Positions 11,819-21,176 are shown, counted from the stretch's first letter. The stretch: 64,000 nucleotides of DNA from Nocardioides sp. zg-1228 (GCF_017086465.1 NZ_CP070961.1:2046001-2110000); one strand, 5' to 3'. A program made the numbers and translations. The notes: generated by a model from the letters alone, not told the origin.

Positions 11819-11983
11819 GGTAACTCCTGGGGGAAGGGCCCGCCCGGCGGCCGACACGCGGCAACCACAACGGTGGAGTTACAACAGAGACAGTTCACCG
11901 TAGGCCCCGGAATCCGGGTTGTCCATCCACGCCGCGGCGTGTCGCCAACCCTCGACCTTCACTTGAGGGTGAGGGTTGAGCGG
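11819..11983. promoter_or_regulatory. probable MerR operator/promoter region
   Basis: The 210-base gap upstream of the MerR gene has two inverted-repeat sets. GGTAACTCC (11819-11827) is mirrored by GGAGTTAC (11875-11882). AACCCTC (from 11948) is mirrored by GAGGGT and GAGGGTT (near 11965-11977). The second motif recurs upstream of garA at 13802-13825. Shared repeats upstream of genes in a MerR-containing cluster suggest operators for one or both MerR proteins. This is inference; no experimental site is known to me for this organism. Confidence 0.5.
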
Positions 11984-11996
11984 CGCCACGCCGCGG

Positions 11997-12464
11997 TCAC
12001 TCGGACTCGAAGTCGTCGGGTGAGACGTGGTCGAGGAACTCGCGGAACCGCTCCACCTCGTCCTCCTGCTCGGCCGGGACCGCGAGTCCCGCCTCGTCGA
12101 GCACGGCCTCCGCGCACACGATGCGGGAGCCGGTGCGCAGGGCCAGCGCGATCGAGTCGGACGGCCGCGCCCCGACCTCAGCGCCGCCGTCGAAGACGAG
12201 CTGGGCGAAGAAGATGCCGTCCTGCATGTCGACGATGCGGACCTCGTCGAGCCGCTGGCCGGTCGCCTCGAGCATGTCGCGCATCAGATCGTGGGTCAGC
12301 GGACGCGGCGGCGTGACGCCCTGCTGGGCGAAGGCGATGGCGGTGGCCTCGACCGCCCCGATCCAGATCGGCAGGTAGCGCTCCCCCGTCGCCTCGCGCA
12401 GCAGCACGATGGGCTGGTTGGAGGGCATCTCGACGCGGACTCCCACGACGTCCATTTCGCGCAT
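11997..12464 (-). CDS. bifunctional nuclease family protein (DUF151)
   Basis: The product has 155 residues and is a complete DUF151/bifunctional-nuclease domain. Recognisable segments are LREATGERYLPIWIG, the TPPRPLTHDLM turn and RPSDSIALALR, which carry the conserved polar residues of the family. A short acidic tail (DEVERFREFLDHV) follows. Plant and archaeal relatives have RNase/DNase activity, but the substrate of the actinobacterial form is unsettled. It sits between two MerR genes, the same position as Rv1829 in mycobacteria. Confidence 0.9.
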   Translation of the reverse strand: MREMDVVGVRVEMPSNQPIVLLREATGERYLPIWIGAVEATAIAFAQQGVTPPRPLTHDLMRDMLEATGQRLDEVRIVDMQDGIFFAQLVFDGGAEVGARPSDSIALALRTGSRIVCAEAVLDEAGLAVPAEQEDEVERFREFLDHVSPDDFESE

Positions 12465-12517
12465 GGCCCCACCCTACCCACGCGCCCTGATGCCTGCGCG
12501 CGGGCTCCTGGCCCGGG

Positions 12518-13258
12518 TCACCCCCGGTCGAGACCGACCTTCACCAGCGTCGCGTGCAGTCGCACCGACAGCGCGGCGATCTCGGAGGTGGCGTCCTCGG
12601 CGCGGCCACGGGCGGCGGCGTCGCGGCCCCGCGCGAGGGGGGCCACCACCTGCTGGACGAGACCGACCTCGCGGTCGGCAGCGTTCTTGAACGCGCGCAG
12701 GTGGCGCGGCTCGAAGCCGTAGTCGGCGAGCTCGCGGGCGGTCTGCGCGACCACGAGGGCGTCGCTGTCGAAGTGGCCGGTGCCGCTGCGCGCGCTCACC
12801 AGGCCGTACTGCTCGAGCTCGGAGAGCAGCTCCTCGGAGATCTCCGCGACCTTGAGCAGCTCGCGCCGCGACAGGCGCAGGTCACTGCTGCGGCGGAACG
12901 ACTCGGGGCTGGGAAGTCCGTCGGCGCTCAGCGCGACCTTGGGGACGGTGGGCACGACCGACTCGATCGCCGGCGGCTCGAGCCCACGGTCGATCGCGTC
13001 GAGGTGGTCGCCGATGACCTTGAGCGGGAGGTAGTGGTCGCGCTGCATCGTCAAGATGTAGCGCAGCCTCGACACGTCGTCGCCGGAGAACTTGCGGTAG
13101 CCGGCCGCGGTGCGCTCGGGCTTGACGAGTCCCTGGTCCTCCAGGAAGCGGATCTTCGGGATCGTCACCCCGGGGAAGTCGGCTCGCAGCTGGTCGAGGA
13201 CCTGCCCGATGTTGTAGCGGGCGCCGCGACCCGCCCCCGGGGCCGTCGAGGCACTCAC
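12518..13258 (-). CDS. MerR-family regulator (Rv1828-like)
   Basis: The product has 246 residues. The MerR winged helix begins at YNIGQVLDQLRADFPGVTIP and runs through FLEDQGLVKPERTAAGYRKF. A second DNA-binding-like helical segment (LRLSRRELLKVAEISEELL) and a C-terminal helical region follow. The arrangement and length match the Rv1828 family next to garA. It starts 3 bases before the end of garA's stop region, effectively in one operon with garA. No effector-binding cysteines are present. Confidence 0.9.
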   Translation of the reverse strand: MSASTAPGAGRGARYNIGQVLDQLRADFPGVTIPKIRFLEDQGLVKPERTAAGYRKFSGDDVSRLRYILTMQRDHYLPLKVIGDHLDAIDRGLEPPAIESVVPTVPKVALSADGLPSPESFRRSSDLRLSRRELLKVAEISEELLSELEQYGLVSARSGTGHFDSDALVVAQTARELADYGFEPRHLRAFKNAADREVGLVQQVVAPLARGRDAAARGRAEDATSEIAALSVRLHATLVKVGLDRG

Positions 13259-13261
13259 GGA

Positions 13262-13774
13262 TCAGCTGTCCGGGTGGGAGGAGAAGAACACGAGGCGATA
13301 CTTGCCGATCTGCACCTCGTCGCCGTCGTGGAGCTCGAGGGAGTCGATCCGGTCGCGGTTGACGTAGGTGCCGTTGAGGCTGCCCACGTCGCTGACCGTG
13401 TAGCCGCCCCCGGAGCGGCGGAACTCCGCGTGGCGACGCGAGACGGTCACGTCGTCGAGGAAGATCTCGCTGTCGGGGTGCCGCCCGGCGCCGACCACGT
13501 CGGTGTCGAGGAGGAACCTGCTGCCGGCGCTGGGGCCGCGCTGCACGACGAGGAGCGCGTGACCGGCGGGAAGCGCGTCGACCGCGGCGGCGTCGACGGG
13601 GCTGAGCTGGCGGTCGGAGGACTCGCGCTGGTCCGGGACCCCGAAGGTGATGGTCGCAGTGGTCTCGACCGGGCTGGGACCCGGCTCCTCCCCAGCGAGC
13701 AGCTTGGTGCCGCACTGGGCACAGAAGCGGGCATCGTCAGGGTTCTGCTTGCCACAGGCGGTGCAGAACGGCAT
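13262..13774 (-). CDS. garA: FHA-domain regulator of 2-oxoglutarate/glutamate metabolism (GarA/OdhI type)
   Basis: The product has 170 residues. An N-terminal zinc ribbon (C4, C7, C18, C21) is followed by an ETT motif at residues 37-39 and a C-terminal FHA domain (about 73-165) with the usual GSxxG-like, SRRH and NGT motifs. In GarA and OdhI, Ser/Thr kinases phosphorylate the ETT threonines; the FHA domain then folds back and the protein stops inhibiting 2-oxoglutarate dehydrogenase and related enzymes. The zinc ribbon is found in many, not all, actinobacterial homologues. It lies between gcvH and merR, the conserved position. Confidence 0.92.
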   Translation of the reverse strand: MPFCTACGKQNPDDARFCAQCGTKLLAGEEPGPSPVETTATITFGVPDQRESSDRQLSPVDAAAVDALPAGHALLVVQRGPSAGSRFLLDTDVVGAGRHPDSEIFLDDVTVSRRHAEFRRSGGGYTVSDVGSLNGTYVNRDRIDSLELHDGDEVQIGKYRLVFFSSHPDS

Positions 13775-13801
13775 GGAAAGCTCCTCGACGTATCGACGCT
13801 G

Positions 13802-13832
13802 AACCCTCAGCCGAGGGTTGAGGTTGATGGTT
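13802..13832. promoter_or_regulatory. inverted repeats upstream of garA, probable operator
   Basis: AACCCTC and GAGGGTT form an inverted repeat of 7 bases with a 4-base spacer, followed by a half-related GAGGTTGATGG. The same AACCCTC/GAGGGTT motif occurs upstream of the MerR gene at about 11948-11977. The site is 30-60 bases upstream of the garA start codon, a position fitting control of the garA-merR operon by its own MerR product. Confidence 0.5.
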
Positions 13833-13906
13833 TCCCCGAACCTACCAGCCCGGCGCTGGTCACCGCGGCCGGTCCGGGAGACCCACCGGGGCCGGCGGGC
13901 GTCGGC

Positions 13907-14293
13907 TCAGCCGTCGAGCCCGGACTGGTAGGCGGCCGCGTCCATCAGCCCGTCGAGCTGCGAGTCGTCGGCCACCGTGACCTCGAAGAGCCAGCCCGCC
14001 TCGTAGGGGTCGCTGTTGACGAGCTCGGGGGTGGAGTCGAGGGCCGCGTTGGTGGCCACGACCTCGCCGGTCACCGGGGCGTAGATGTCGCTGACCGACT
14101 TGGTGGACTCCAGCTCACCGCAGGTCTCCCCCGCCGCCACCTGGTCGCCGACCTGGGGCAGCGAGACGTAGACGATGTCGCCGAGCGCGTCCTGGGCGAA
14201 GTCGGTGATGCCGACCCGGACCGAGCCGTCGGCCTCGCCCGGGGTGCGGACCCACTCGTGCTCGCTGGTGTACTTCAGGTTCTCCGGATACAC
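13907..14293 (-). CDS. gcvH: glycine cleavage system H protein
   Basis: The product has 128 residues, the usual length. The lipoyl-attachment lysine is K65 in [15 protein letters not shown]. The N-terminus begins [13 protein letters not shown], and the [16 protein letters not shown]-type end is present. H protein shuttles the aminomethyl group between GcvP, GcvT and GcvL. The start is GTG at 14293, with GAGGAG 6 bases upstream. It lies upstream of garA, with a 130-base gap that contains the putative operator. Confidence 0.96.
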   Translation of the reverse strand: MYPENLKYTSEHEWVRTPGEADGSVRVGITDFAQDALGDIVYVSLPQVGDQVAAGETCGELESTKSVSDIYAPVTGEVVATNAALDSTPELVNSDPYEAGWLFEVTVADDSQLDGLMDAAAYQSGLDG

Positions 14294-14342
14294 GATGGCT
14301 CCTCGCGGGGTCGGGCTGGTGTGGCGTGGGTCGCTCGGCAGG

Positions 14343-15152
14343 CTACTGGCCGGTGCCGAACTCCGCATACTCAGGCCGGGTCGCGGGGCGGACGCTGGCG
14401 ATCTCGATCGTCTCGTCCTCCGCCACCTCCACCGACGCGCCGTCGTAGGTCTCCAGCGTCTCGATGGGGCCGGTCGAGAACGTCAGCGCAGTGCGCAGGA
14501 CGTGGGGGTCGCCGATCACGTCGATGACGTAGGGCGGCTCGAGGAGCTCGCCGTCGAGCTCGATGCCGCCGACGGCGTTCTCGAACGAGCTGTCGGCGCC
14601 GAGCCGCACGGAGTCGTTGAACTCGATCGCCTCCGCGCCCGCGGTGCGCAGCTCCTGCACGGTGTCGAGCAGGGACCCGACGTTGACCCGGCTGTCGGAC
14701 TCGGTGATCGTCACCCGAAGGCCCGGGCCGGCGACCGGCACCAGCCCGGCGATGATGTTGAGCGTGCGCACGCGCTGCTCGGCCTCGGCGAGGGCGGCGG
14801 ACCGGGCCTGGTTCTCGTCGGTGAGCTCGTCGCGCCTGGCCTCCAGTCGGTCGACCTCGCGACGGGCCCGCTCGGCGGTGCCCGTCAGGCCGTCGAGCAC
14901 CTCGATGAGCTCACCCTCGCGCAACCCCTCGTAGGTGTCGTTGGCCGCCGTGTCGCGCACCTGGACGACGAACGCGAAGCCGAGGACGGCCAGCAGCACG
15001 GCGACGACCCCCTGGCGCCGCGACGGCCGCGTCAGCGCCACCCGCATCCGCGCGCGCCCGGTCGTGGTCCCGGTCGTGGTCCCGGGCTCCGGCTGCGCCT
15101 CGGTCCCGGTCTCGGGCGTCGGGTCGTCGCGGTCGGGTCGCTGCTCAGGCAT
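14343..15152 (-). CDS. DUF881 membrane-anchored protein
   Basis: The product has 269 residues. A proline/threonine-rich cytoplasmic N-terminus is followed by one membrane span (about 48-66), a coiled coil (about 85-130, rich in E/R/L) and the DUF881 domain with [19 protein letters not shown] and YVIDVIGDP. The coiled coil and DUF881 domain should lie outside the membrane. It is last of the sbp/DUF881 set and shares 8 bases with the sbp gene. The cluster resembles Rv1823-Rv1825. The function of the family is not settled; a link to the cell envelope or division is an inference. Confidence 0.85.
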   Translation of the reverse strand: MPEQRPDRDDPTPETGTEAQPEPGTTTGTTTGRARMRVALTRPSRRQGVVAVLLAVLGFAFVVQVRDTAANDTYEGLREGELIEVLDGLTGTAERARREVDRLEARRDELTDENQARSAALAEAEQRVRTLNIIAGLVPVAGPGLRVTITESDSRVNVGSLLDTVQELRTAGAEAIEFNDSVRLGADSSFENAVGGIELDGELLEPPYVIDVIGDPHVLRTALTFSTGPIETLETYDGASVEVAEDETIEIASVRPATRPEYAEFGTGQ

Positions 15153-15477
15153 GGAACACGTGCCTGCGGATGGCCGCGACGTTGGCGAAGATGCGGATGC
15201 CGAGGACGACGATGACGCCGGTGCTGAGCTGCGAGCCCACGCCGAGCTGGTCGCCGAGGTAGACGATGGCCGCCGCGACCACCACGTTGCTCACGAAGGA
15301 GACGACGAAGACCTTGTCGTCGAAGATGCCGTCGAGGTGGGCGCGCAGACCGCCGAAGACGGCGTCGAGGGCCGCGACCACGGCGATGGGCAGGTAGTTC
15401 TGCAGGCTGAGCGGCACGTCGGGCGCGAACACGAGGCCGGCGACGATGCCCAGGAGCAGGCCAAGGGCGGCGATCAC
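15145..15477 (-). CDS. sbp: small basic membrane protein (DUF1290, sbp)
   Basis: The product has 110 residues and three predicted membrane spans (about 1-20, 28-45, 56-76), then a short basic end. The central PIAVVAALDAVFGGLRAHLD motif is the family signature. The gene is widespread in Gram-positive bacteria next to division genes and in actinobacteria between two DUF881 genes. It overlaps both neighbours by 4-8 bases. Molecular function is unknown. Confidence 0.86.
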   Translation of the reverse strand: MIAALGLLLGIVAGLVFAPDVPLSLQNYLPIAVVAALDAVFGGLRAHLDGIFDDKVFVVSFVSNVVVAAAIVYLGDQLGVGSQLSTGVIVVLGIRIFANVAAIRRHVFHA

Positions 15478-16373
15478 GGCGAGCTCCCCCCTCCTTCAGG
15501 TGCGCCGTCGGGGTCGGCGCTGAGCTCGATCACATCACGAAGCGCGCGTTCGGGCGCAGCCGGCAGGCTGACGTCGTCGACGTTCTGGGCCTCGTAGACG
15601 AAGCCGAGACCGTTGACCAGGCCGAACCACTGCTGGCCCTGGGAGGTCTCCACGAGCCGGGCCTGCAGCGTGCGCGGGTCGCCGATCACCGACACGACGT
15701 AGGGCGCGTTGACGGGGCGGCCGTTGACGTGGACGGCGCGGTTGGTGTTGCGGATGGCCCCCAGGGCGTTGAGCCGCTGGTCGTTGATGGCGATGGCCTC
15801 GGCCCCCGCCTGGAACAGCCCGTCCACGAGCGTGGCGAGGTCCTCGTCGCGGATCTCGCTGTCGACGTCGGCGCCGGGGGCGTTGTCGACCGTGATGCGC
15901 ACGCCGGGGCCGTGGGCGGCGGAGAAGCCGGTGAGGAGCTCGGCGCGCCGCACGCGGGGGGCGATCTCGTCGAGCTGGCCCCGGATCTTGGTGCTGCTGC
16001 TCGCGACGGCTGCGTTGGAGCGGGTCAGCCGGCCGACCTCGGCCTGGAGGTTGCGGACCTGGTCGCCCCGGACGTCGATCTGCTCGATGAGCGCGGCGCG
16101 GCCCATCTCGTTGGCCGGCGCCTCCCGGGCGGTCTGCACCGCGACCACCGCCGTCATCGCCCCGAGGGCGGCCACCGCCAGCACGCTCGACCAGTGCGGG
16201 CGCGCCACCTTCGGGCGTACGTCGCCGGCCGCGGCCCGCTGCTGGGCGACGTGGGCGTAGTCCTCGTCCATCGAGCGGGCGGTGACCAGCGCGAGCAGCG
16301 GGGTGGTGACGTGCTCGGGCAGCCCGCTCGCACCGTCCGCGACCGGCGCGGGAGCGGGTCGCGCCTCAGCCAT
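15474..16373 (-). CDS. DUF881 membrane-anchored protein (second copy)
   Basis: The product has 299 residues. A longer cytoplasmic N-terminus (to about 65) precedes one span (about 66-83), a coiled coil (about 100-140) and a DUF881 domain with GFSAAHGPGVRITVDNAPGA and YVVSVIGDPRTL. It is about 30 residues longer than the first DUF881 protein. It overlaps sbp by 4 bases and pgsA by 8 bases, forming one operon pgsA-DUF881-sbp-DUF881. Confidence 0.85.
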   Translation of the reverse strand: MAEARPAPAPVADGASGLPEHVTTPLLALVTARSMDEDYAHVAQQRAAAGDVRPKVARPHWSSVLAVAALGAMTAVVAVQTAREAPANEMGRAALIEQIDVRGDQVRNLQAEVGRLTRSNAAVASSSTKIRGQLDEIAPRVRRAELLTGFSAAHGPGVRITVDNAPGADVDSEIRDEDLATLVDGLFQAGAEAIAINDQRLNALGAIRNTNRAVHVNGRPVNAPYVVSVIGDPRTLQARLVETSQGQQWFGLVNGLGFVYEAQNVDDVSLPAAPERALRDVIELSADPDGAPEGGGSSP

Positions 16374-16965
16374 GGTCGCCTGCCGGTGACGGGTGGCGTG
16401 GCGTCTCGCGCAGCAGCGTGCGCACCTGCCAGGCGTAGAGCACCCCGGCCCACCAGTAGAGCCCGATCCCCCACCACGCGAAGGCCCACCCGAAGTTGCG
16501 CGCGAGAGTGGCGACGATGCCGTCGCCGTCGCCGAGCAGCAGCAGCGGGAAGGCGTAGAGCAGGTTGAACGTGGCGGCCTTGCCGAGGAAGTGCACCGGG
16601 AGCGCCGAGAAGCCCCGGGTGCGCAGGATCGGGACGAGGCCCCAGAGGAGGAGGTCGCGCAGCGGCAGGGCGATGGCCACCCACCACGGGATGATGTCGC
16701 GCATGTACAGCCCGACCACGACCGCGAGGATGTAGAGCCGATCGGCCACCGGGTCGAGGATCTCGCCGAGCACCGAGTACTGGTCGAGCCGGCGCGCCAG
16801 CCAACCGTCGAGGAAGTCGGTCAAACCGGCCACCATCAGCACGACGAGCGCGATCGCGTCGGCCTCGGGCCCGAGCACCAGCCACAGGAACAGGGGCACG
16901 CCGGCCAGCCGCACCACGCTGATGACGTTGGGCACGGTCCAGACGCGAGTAGCTCCCTCGGACAC
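16366..16965 (-). CDS. pgsA: CDP-alcohol phosphatidyltransferase
   Basis: The product has 199 residues and about five membrane spans. The family signature D-G-x2-A-R-x8-G-x3-D-x3-D is complete: DGWLARRLDQYSVLGEILD, then PVAD. These aspartates bind the metal and CDP-diacylglycerol. The position next to the DUF881/sbp genes matches mycobacterial pgsA2 (Rv1822), so it may make phosphatidylglycerol phosphate or a related lipid; the acceptor alcohol cannot be told from sequence. It is the first gene of its four-gene operon. Confidence 0.9.
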   Translation of the reverse strand: MSEGATRVWTVPNVISVVRLAGVPLFLWLVLGPEADAIALVVLMVAGLTDFLDGWLARRLDQYSVLGEILDPVADRLYILAVVVGLYMRDIIPWWVAIALPLRDLLLWGLVPILRTRGFSALPVHFLGKAATFNLLYAFPLLLLGDGDGIVATLARNFGWAFAWWGIGLYWWAGVLYAWQVRTLLRETPRHPSPAGDHG

Positions 16966-16985
16966 GATCAGACCCTACCGAGCAC

Positions 16986-18050
16986 TCAGCGAGCCTCGAC
17001 GGCCGACACGTCGTGGTGGGCGGCGTCGCGGATCTCGCCGACGAGCTCCTCGAGGACGTCCTCGAGCGTGACCACGCCGATGACCGTGCCGTCACGCTCG
17101 ACGACCCGGGCCATGTGGGCCCCCTTCACCTGCAGGCTCTCCAGGGCGTCGTGGAGCAGGTCGTGGGGGTGGACGGAGGCGAAGGGCCGGATCCACTTGT
17201 CCTCGATGACGCGCGAGCGCTTGTCGTCCTCGGACTCGAGGGCGTCCTTGATGTGGAGGTAGCCGAGGAGGGTGCCGTCGTCGGCGGCCACCGGGAACCG
17301 GCTGAAGCCGGTGGCGGCGCAGACCGCCTCGACGTCGGCCACGGTGGAGCCCGGCGCCACGGTGGCGAGCGTGTCGGTCGTCATCACGATCGAGGCGACC
17401 GACTTCTCGGTGAAGCCGAGCGCACCCGCGAGACGGTCGTACTCGTCGGCCTCGATCAGGCCCTCGCCGCGCGACTCCTCGACCAGCGCGGCGACCTCCT
17501 CGCGCGTGAAGCTGGAGTGGACCTCGTCCTTGGGCTCGATGCGCAGCAGTCGCAGCACCCCGTTGGCGACCATGTTCATGCCGCCGATGACCGGGCGCAG
17601 CACCGTGACGATCACCATCATCGGCGGGCTCAGCACCAGGGCGGCTCGGTCGGCCCCGGCGAGGGCGATGTTCTTGGGCACCATCTCGCCGAGCACGACG
17701 TGCAGGTAGACCACGATCGACATCGCCACCACGAACGACACCGGGTGGAGCAGGTCCTCGGGCAGCCGGGCCGCGTGGAACAGCGGCTCGAGCAGGTGGG
17801 CGACTGCGGGCTCGCCGATGGCGCCGAGGCCGAGCGAGCAGACGGTGATGCCGAGCTGGGCGCCGGCCATCACCAGCGAGACGTTCTCCATGGCGCGCAG
17901 CGTGGTGCGAGCTGCGCGCGAGCCCTCCTGGGCCCGCGGCTCGATCTGGCTGCGGCGCGCGGCCAGCAGCGCGAACTCGGCGCCGACGAAGAAGGCGTTG
18001 AGGGCGAGCAGCACGACGGCCAGGCCCACCCCGAAGAGGTCACTGTTCAT
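16986..18050 (-). CDS. CNNM/HlyC-CorC family protein, short form
   Basis: The product has 354 residues. Residues 1-190 form the DUF21/CNNM membrane domain with four spans (GLGAIGEPAVAHLLEP is a family segment). Residues about 200-340 hold two CBS domains. The C-terminal CorC-HlyC domain is missing, unlike its neighbour. Family members are linked to magnesium/cobalt efflux. Its start overlaps the end of the longer paralogue by 11 bases, so the pair is co-translated and may form a heteromer. Confidence 0.9.
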   Translation of the reverse strand: MNSDLFGVGLAVVLLALNAFFVGAEFALLAARRSQIEPRAQEGSRAARTTLRAMENVSLVMAGAQLGITVCSLGLGAIGEPAVAHLLEPLFHAARLPEDLLHPVSFVVAMSIVVYLHVVLGEMVPKNIALAGADRAALVLSPPMMVIVTVLRPVIGGMNMVANGVLRLLRIEPKDEVHSSFTREEVAALVEESRGEGLIEADEYDRLAGALGFTEKSVASIVMTTDTLATVAPGSTVADVEAVCAATGFSRFPVAADDGTLLGYLHIKDALESEDDKRSRVIEDKWIRPFASVHPHDLLHDALESLQVKGAHMARVVERDGTVIGVVTLEDVLEELVGEIRDAAHHDVSAVEAR

Positions 18051-19389
18051 GGTCGGACTCCCCCACCAGGACCAGGTCGAGCCGGTCGATGCGCAAGCCG
18101 TCCATCCTCTGCACGGTCAGGGTCACCAGTCGCTCACGCACCTCGTTGGGATCGCTGCGGTCGGGCACCGGCACCTCGATCCGGTCGCCGGGCTCGGGGA
18201 TCTTGCCGAGCTCACGCATCACCAGTCCGGCCACGGTGTCGTAGTCCTCGTGGTCGGGCAGCTCGATGTCGGTGACGTCCTCGACCTCGTCGGGGCGCAG
18301 CAGCCCGGAGAGGGTCCAGCTGCCGTCGCGGCGCTGCCGGATGCGGGCGCCCAGGCGGTCGTGCTCGTCGGAGATGTCGCCGACGATCTCCTCGACGACG
18401 TCCTCGAGCGTCACGATGCCCGCGTGACCGCCGTACTCGTCGAGCACGACGGCCATCTGGAAGCCGTCCTGGCGCAGCAGCGCCAGCAGCGGGTCGAGCC
18501 GGAGGCTGTCGGGCACGACGACGGGCTTGACCATCACGTGCTTGATGCGCGTGGTGGCACGCTCGTGGACCGGCACCGCCACCGCGTGCTTGACGTGCAC
18601 GGTGCCGACGACAGCGTCCTCCGCGTCGAGCACGGGGAAGCGGGAGTGGCCGGTCTGGCGGGCCAGGTCGATGACCGTCGACACGCGGTCGCCGTCCTCG
18701 ACCGTCGTCGTACGCACGCGCGGCGTCATGATCTCGCCGGCGGTGCGGGTGCCGAACTCGACGGAGCGCTCCACCAGCTCGGCGGTGTCGGCGTCGAGGG
18801 TGCCCTGGTCGGCGGAGCGCTGGACGAGCGAGGACAGCTCCTGGGAGCTCCGCGCGGAGCGGAGCTCCTCCTGCGGCTCGATGCCGAGTCGGCGCACGAT
18901 CGCGTTGGCCGAGCCGTTGAGTGCGCGGATCGGCCCGCGGCTGAGTGCGGTGAAGCCGCGCATGAAGCCCTGGGTGGCGCGCGCGGTCTCGAGCGGCCGG
19001 GCGATGGCGATGTTCTTGGGCACCATCTCGCCGAAGATCATCGTGATCACCGTGCCGAGCGCCAGGCCGAGCGCGATGGACAGCGGGCTGACCGCGCCGT
19101 CGGGCACGCCCAGCGCGGCCAGCGGCTCGTCGACGAGGTCGGAGATGGCCGGCTCGGCCAGGAAGCCGATGGCGAGGTTGGTCACGGTGATGCCGACCTG
19201 GGCGCCGGAGAGCTGCGTCGACAGCGAGCGGAGCGCCAGCTGGACCCCTCGGGCGCCCTCGTCACCCGACGCGGCCGCGCGCTCGACGCCGGGGCGGTCG
19301 ACGGTGACGAGGGAGAACTCGGCGGCCACGAAGAGGCCGCAGGCAGCCACGAGGGCCAATGACACCAGCAGGAGCAGGAGGGGGGTCAC
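18040..19389 (-). CDS. CNNM/HlyC-CorC family protein, long form
   Basis: The product has about 449 residues. It has a DUF21/CNNM membrane domain (1-200), a CBS pair (about 215-345) and the C-terminal CorC-HlyC transporter-associated domain (about 355-445). I start it at GTG 19389 (V-TPLLLLLVSLALVAACGLF), where the first membrane span begins; the ribosome-binding site there is weak. It is divergent from the sulfatase gene; about 260 bases lie between them. Confidence 0.88.
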   Translation of the reverse strand: MTPLLLLLVSLALVAACGLFVAAEFSLVTVDRPGVERAAASGDEGARGVQLALRSLSTQLSGAQVGITVTNLAIGFLAEPAISDLVDEPLAALGVPDGAVSPLSIALGLALGTVITMIFGEMVPKNIAIARPLETARATQGFMRGFTALSRGPIRALNGSANAIVRRLGIEPQEELRSARSSQELSSLVQRSADQGTLDADTAELVERSVEFGTRTAGEIMTPRVRTTTVEDGDRVSTVIDLARQTGHSRFPVLDAEDAVVGTVHVKHAVAVPVHERATTRIKHVMVKPVVVPDSLRLDPLLALLRQDGFQMAVVLDEYGGHAGIVTLEDVVEEIVGDISDEHDRLGARIRQRRDGSWTLSGLLRPDEVEDVTDIELPDHEDYDTVAGLVMRELGKIPEPGDRIEVPVPDRSDPNEVRERLVTLTVQRMDGLRIDRLDLVLVGESDHEQ

Positions 19390-19648
19390 GACGCGCACCC
19401 GGTGGTGGTCGGTGCGGTCGTGCGGGGACTTTGACTCTCGTCCATGGCGGCTGCTGCGGGTTCCTTCGTCCGGGGTCGTGGTCGTGGCGCGCCCCGCAGA
19501 GGGGGCCGCCGACGCGCCCAAGGGTAACGGTCGGGACCTTCTCGGCCCCAGTCGTCGTGTCGCTTTTGGGGTGGCGGGTCCCCGCGGCCTAGGGTGGCGC
19601 CGACACAGGGGTGCGACAGGTGCCCTCCGGGTCTCGGCGAGGGGCACA

Positions 19649-21172
19649 ATGCGAGCGTGGGCACAGTCTGTCTCGGCTGCCCTCCTCGTCGTCCTCATCG
19701 CCACCCTGGCCACGGTCAGCGCCACCGGCGACCCGGGTGACGCCAGCGGGCCCGACGCGGCGCGGATGGTGCAGGGCACCCAGGCCGCCGACGCCGGCCC
19801 CGCGCGCCCCAACCTGGTGTTCGTGCTCACCGACGACATGCGCGACGACGACCTCGACCACATGCCGATCACCCGCCGGCTCCTGGCCGACCAGGGCATG
19901 GAGTTCACCGACGCGATCTCCCCTCACCCGCTCTGCTGCCCGGCCCGCGCGCAGCTCGCCACGGGCCAGTACGCCCAGAACAACGGCGTGCAGCACAACC
20001 GGGGCGTCCACGGGGGGTTCCAGGCCCTCGATCCCACCCGGGAGGCGAGCGCATGGTTCCGCGACGAGGGCTACCGCACGGCGTTCGTCGGCAAGTTCCT
20101 CAACGGCTACGGCCCCCGTGACGTCCGGCCCGCCGGCTGGTCGCGCTGGGACGCGCTGACCCGCGGCACCTACGACTACGTCGACTTCACGATGACCAAC
20201 GACGGCGAGCCGCGTCACCACACCGACGCCTACGTCACCTCGGTCATCGAGGACCACGCCAACGAGGCGGTCCGCGACTTCGCCCGCAGCGGCGACCCGT
20301 TCGTCGTCTACGCCTGGCACATCGCGCCCCACTACCGGATCACGCCCGAGGGCGGACGCAGCCTGCCGCTCGCCGAGCCCCGCGACGAGCAGCTGTTCCT
20401 CGACGAGCGCCCCGCGTCCTTCGACGACCCCGCCTTCGACGAGGACGACGTCACCGACCAGCCCCGCTACCTCCGCAACCGCGCCCGGGTCTCGCGTCCC
20501 GACGTCGCGGCCGAGAACACCGCTCGTCTCCAGGCGCTGCAGTCGGTCGACCGGGCCGTCGGCTCGCTGGTCGAGACGCTGGCGACCGAGGGCGTCCTCG
20601 ATGAGACCTACCTCGTGTTCGCCTCCGACAACGGCTACTCCCTCGGCGAGCACCGCTACCTCGGCAAGGACGTGCTCACCGACGAGGCCCTCCAGGTCCC
20701 GCTGCTGGTCCGGGGCCCGGGCATCGTGCCGGGGAGCACCTCGGCGCTGCCGGTCACGCTCGTCGACCTCCCGGCCACCTTCGCCGCCCTCGCCGGCGTC
20801 ACCCCGCAGTGGCAGGTCGACGGCACGTCGCTCGCACCGACCCTGCGCGGGGAGGACCAGGCCTTCCGCGACACCACCCTGATCCAGACCGGCCGCACGC
20901 TCGGCGACGGCTGGTCGCACCGCGGGGTGCGCACGGAGCGCTACCTCTACGGCACCGACGGGACCGACGGCTTCCTCTACGACCGCCTGCTCGACCCCGA
21001 CGAGCTGGTCAACCTCGTCGACGATCCGGCCTACGCCGGGGTGCGGGCGGTGCTGGAGCAGCGCCGCCGCGAGCTCACCGAGTGCGCGGGATGGACCTGC
21101 AACCAGCAGTTCGGCCCGGTGACCGAGCCGGTGACCGACCCGGTGACCGACCCCACCCAGGGGCCGTCGTGA
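19649..21172 (+). CDS. secreted sulfatase
   Basis: The product has 507 residues. Residues 1-27 are a signal peptide or anchor. The sulfatase domain starts at PNLVFVLTDDMRDDDLDHMP, with metal ligands D62/D63. The C-x-P-x-R motif is C96-C-P-A-R100 (in HPLCCPARAQLATG), C96 being the residue expected to become formylglycine. Another metal pair lies in FASDNGYSLGEH. The substrate is unknown; bacterial relatives act on sulfated sugars or phosphonates. The C-terminus carries the repeat VTEPVTDPVTDP, from a 12-bp DNA repeat. RBS GAGGGG precedes the ATG. Confidence 0.9.
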   Translation: MRAWAQSVSAALLVVLIATLATVSATGDPGDASGPDAARMVQGTQAADAGPARPNLVFVLTDDMRDDDLDHMPITRRLLADQGMEFTDAISPHPLCCPARAQLATGQYAQNNGVQHNRGVHGGFQALDPTREASAWFRDEGYRTAFVGKFLNGYGPRDVRPAGWSRWDALTRGTYDYVDFTMTNDGEPRHHTDAYVTSVIEDHANEAVRDFARSGDPFVVYAWHIAPHYRITPEGGRSLPLAEPRDEQLFLDERPASFDDPAFDEDDVTDQPRYLRNRARVSRPDVAAENTARLQALQSVDRAVGSLVETLATEGVLDETYLVFASDNGYSLGEHRYLGKDVLTDEALQVPLLVRGPGIVPGSTSALPVTLVDLPATFAALAGVTPQWQVDGTSLAPTLRGEDQAFRDTTLIQTGRTLGDGWSHRGVRTERYLYGTDGTDGFLYDRLLDPDELVNLVDDPAYAGVRAVLEQRRRELTECAGWTCNQQFGPVTEPVTDPVTDPTQGPS

Positions 21173-21176
21173 CGGC

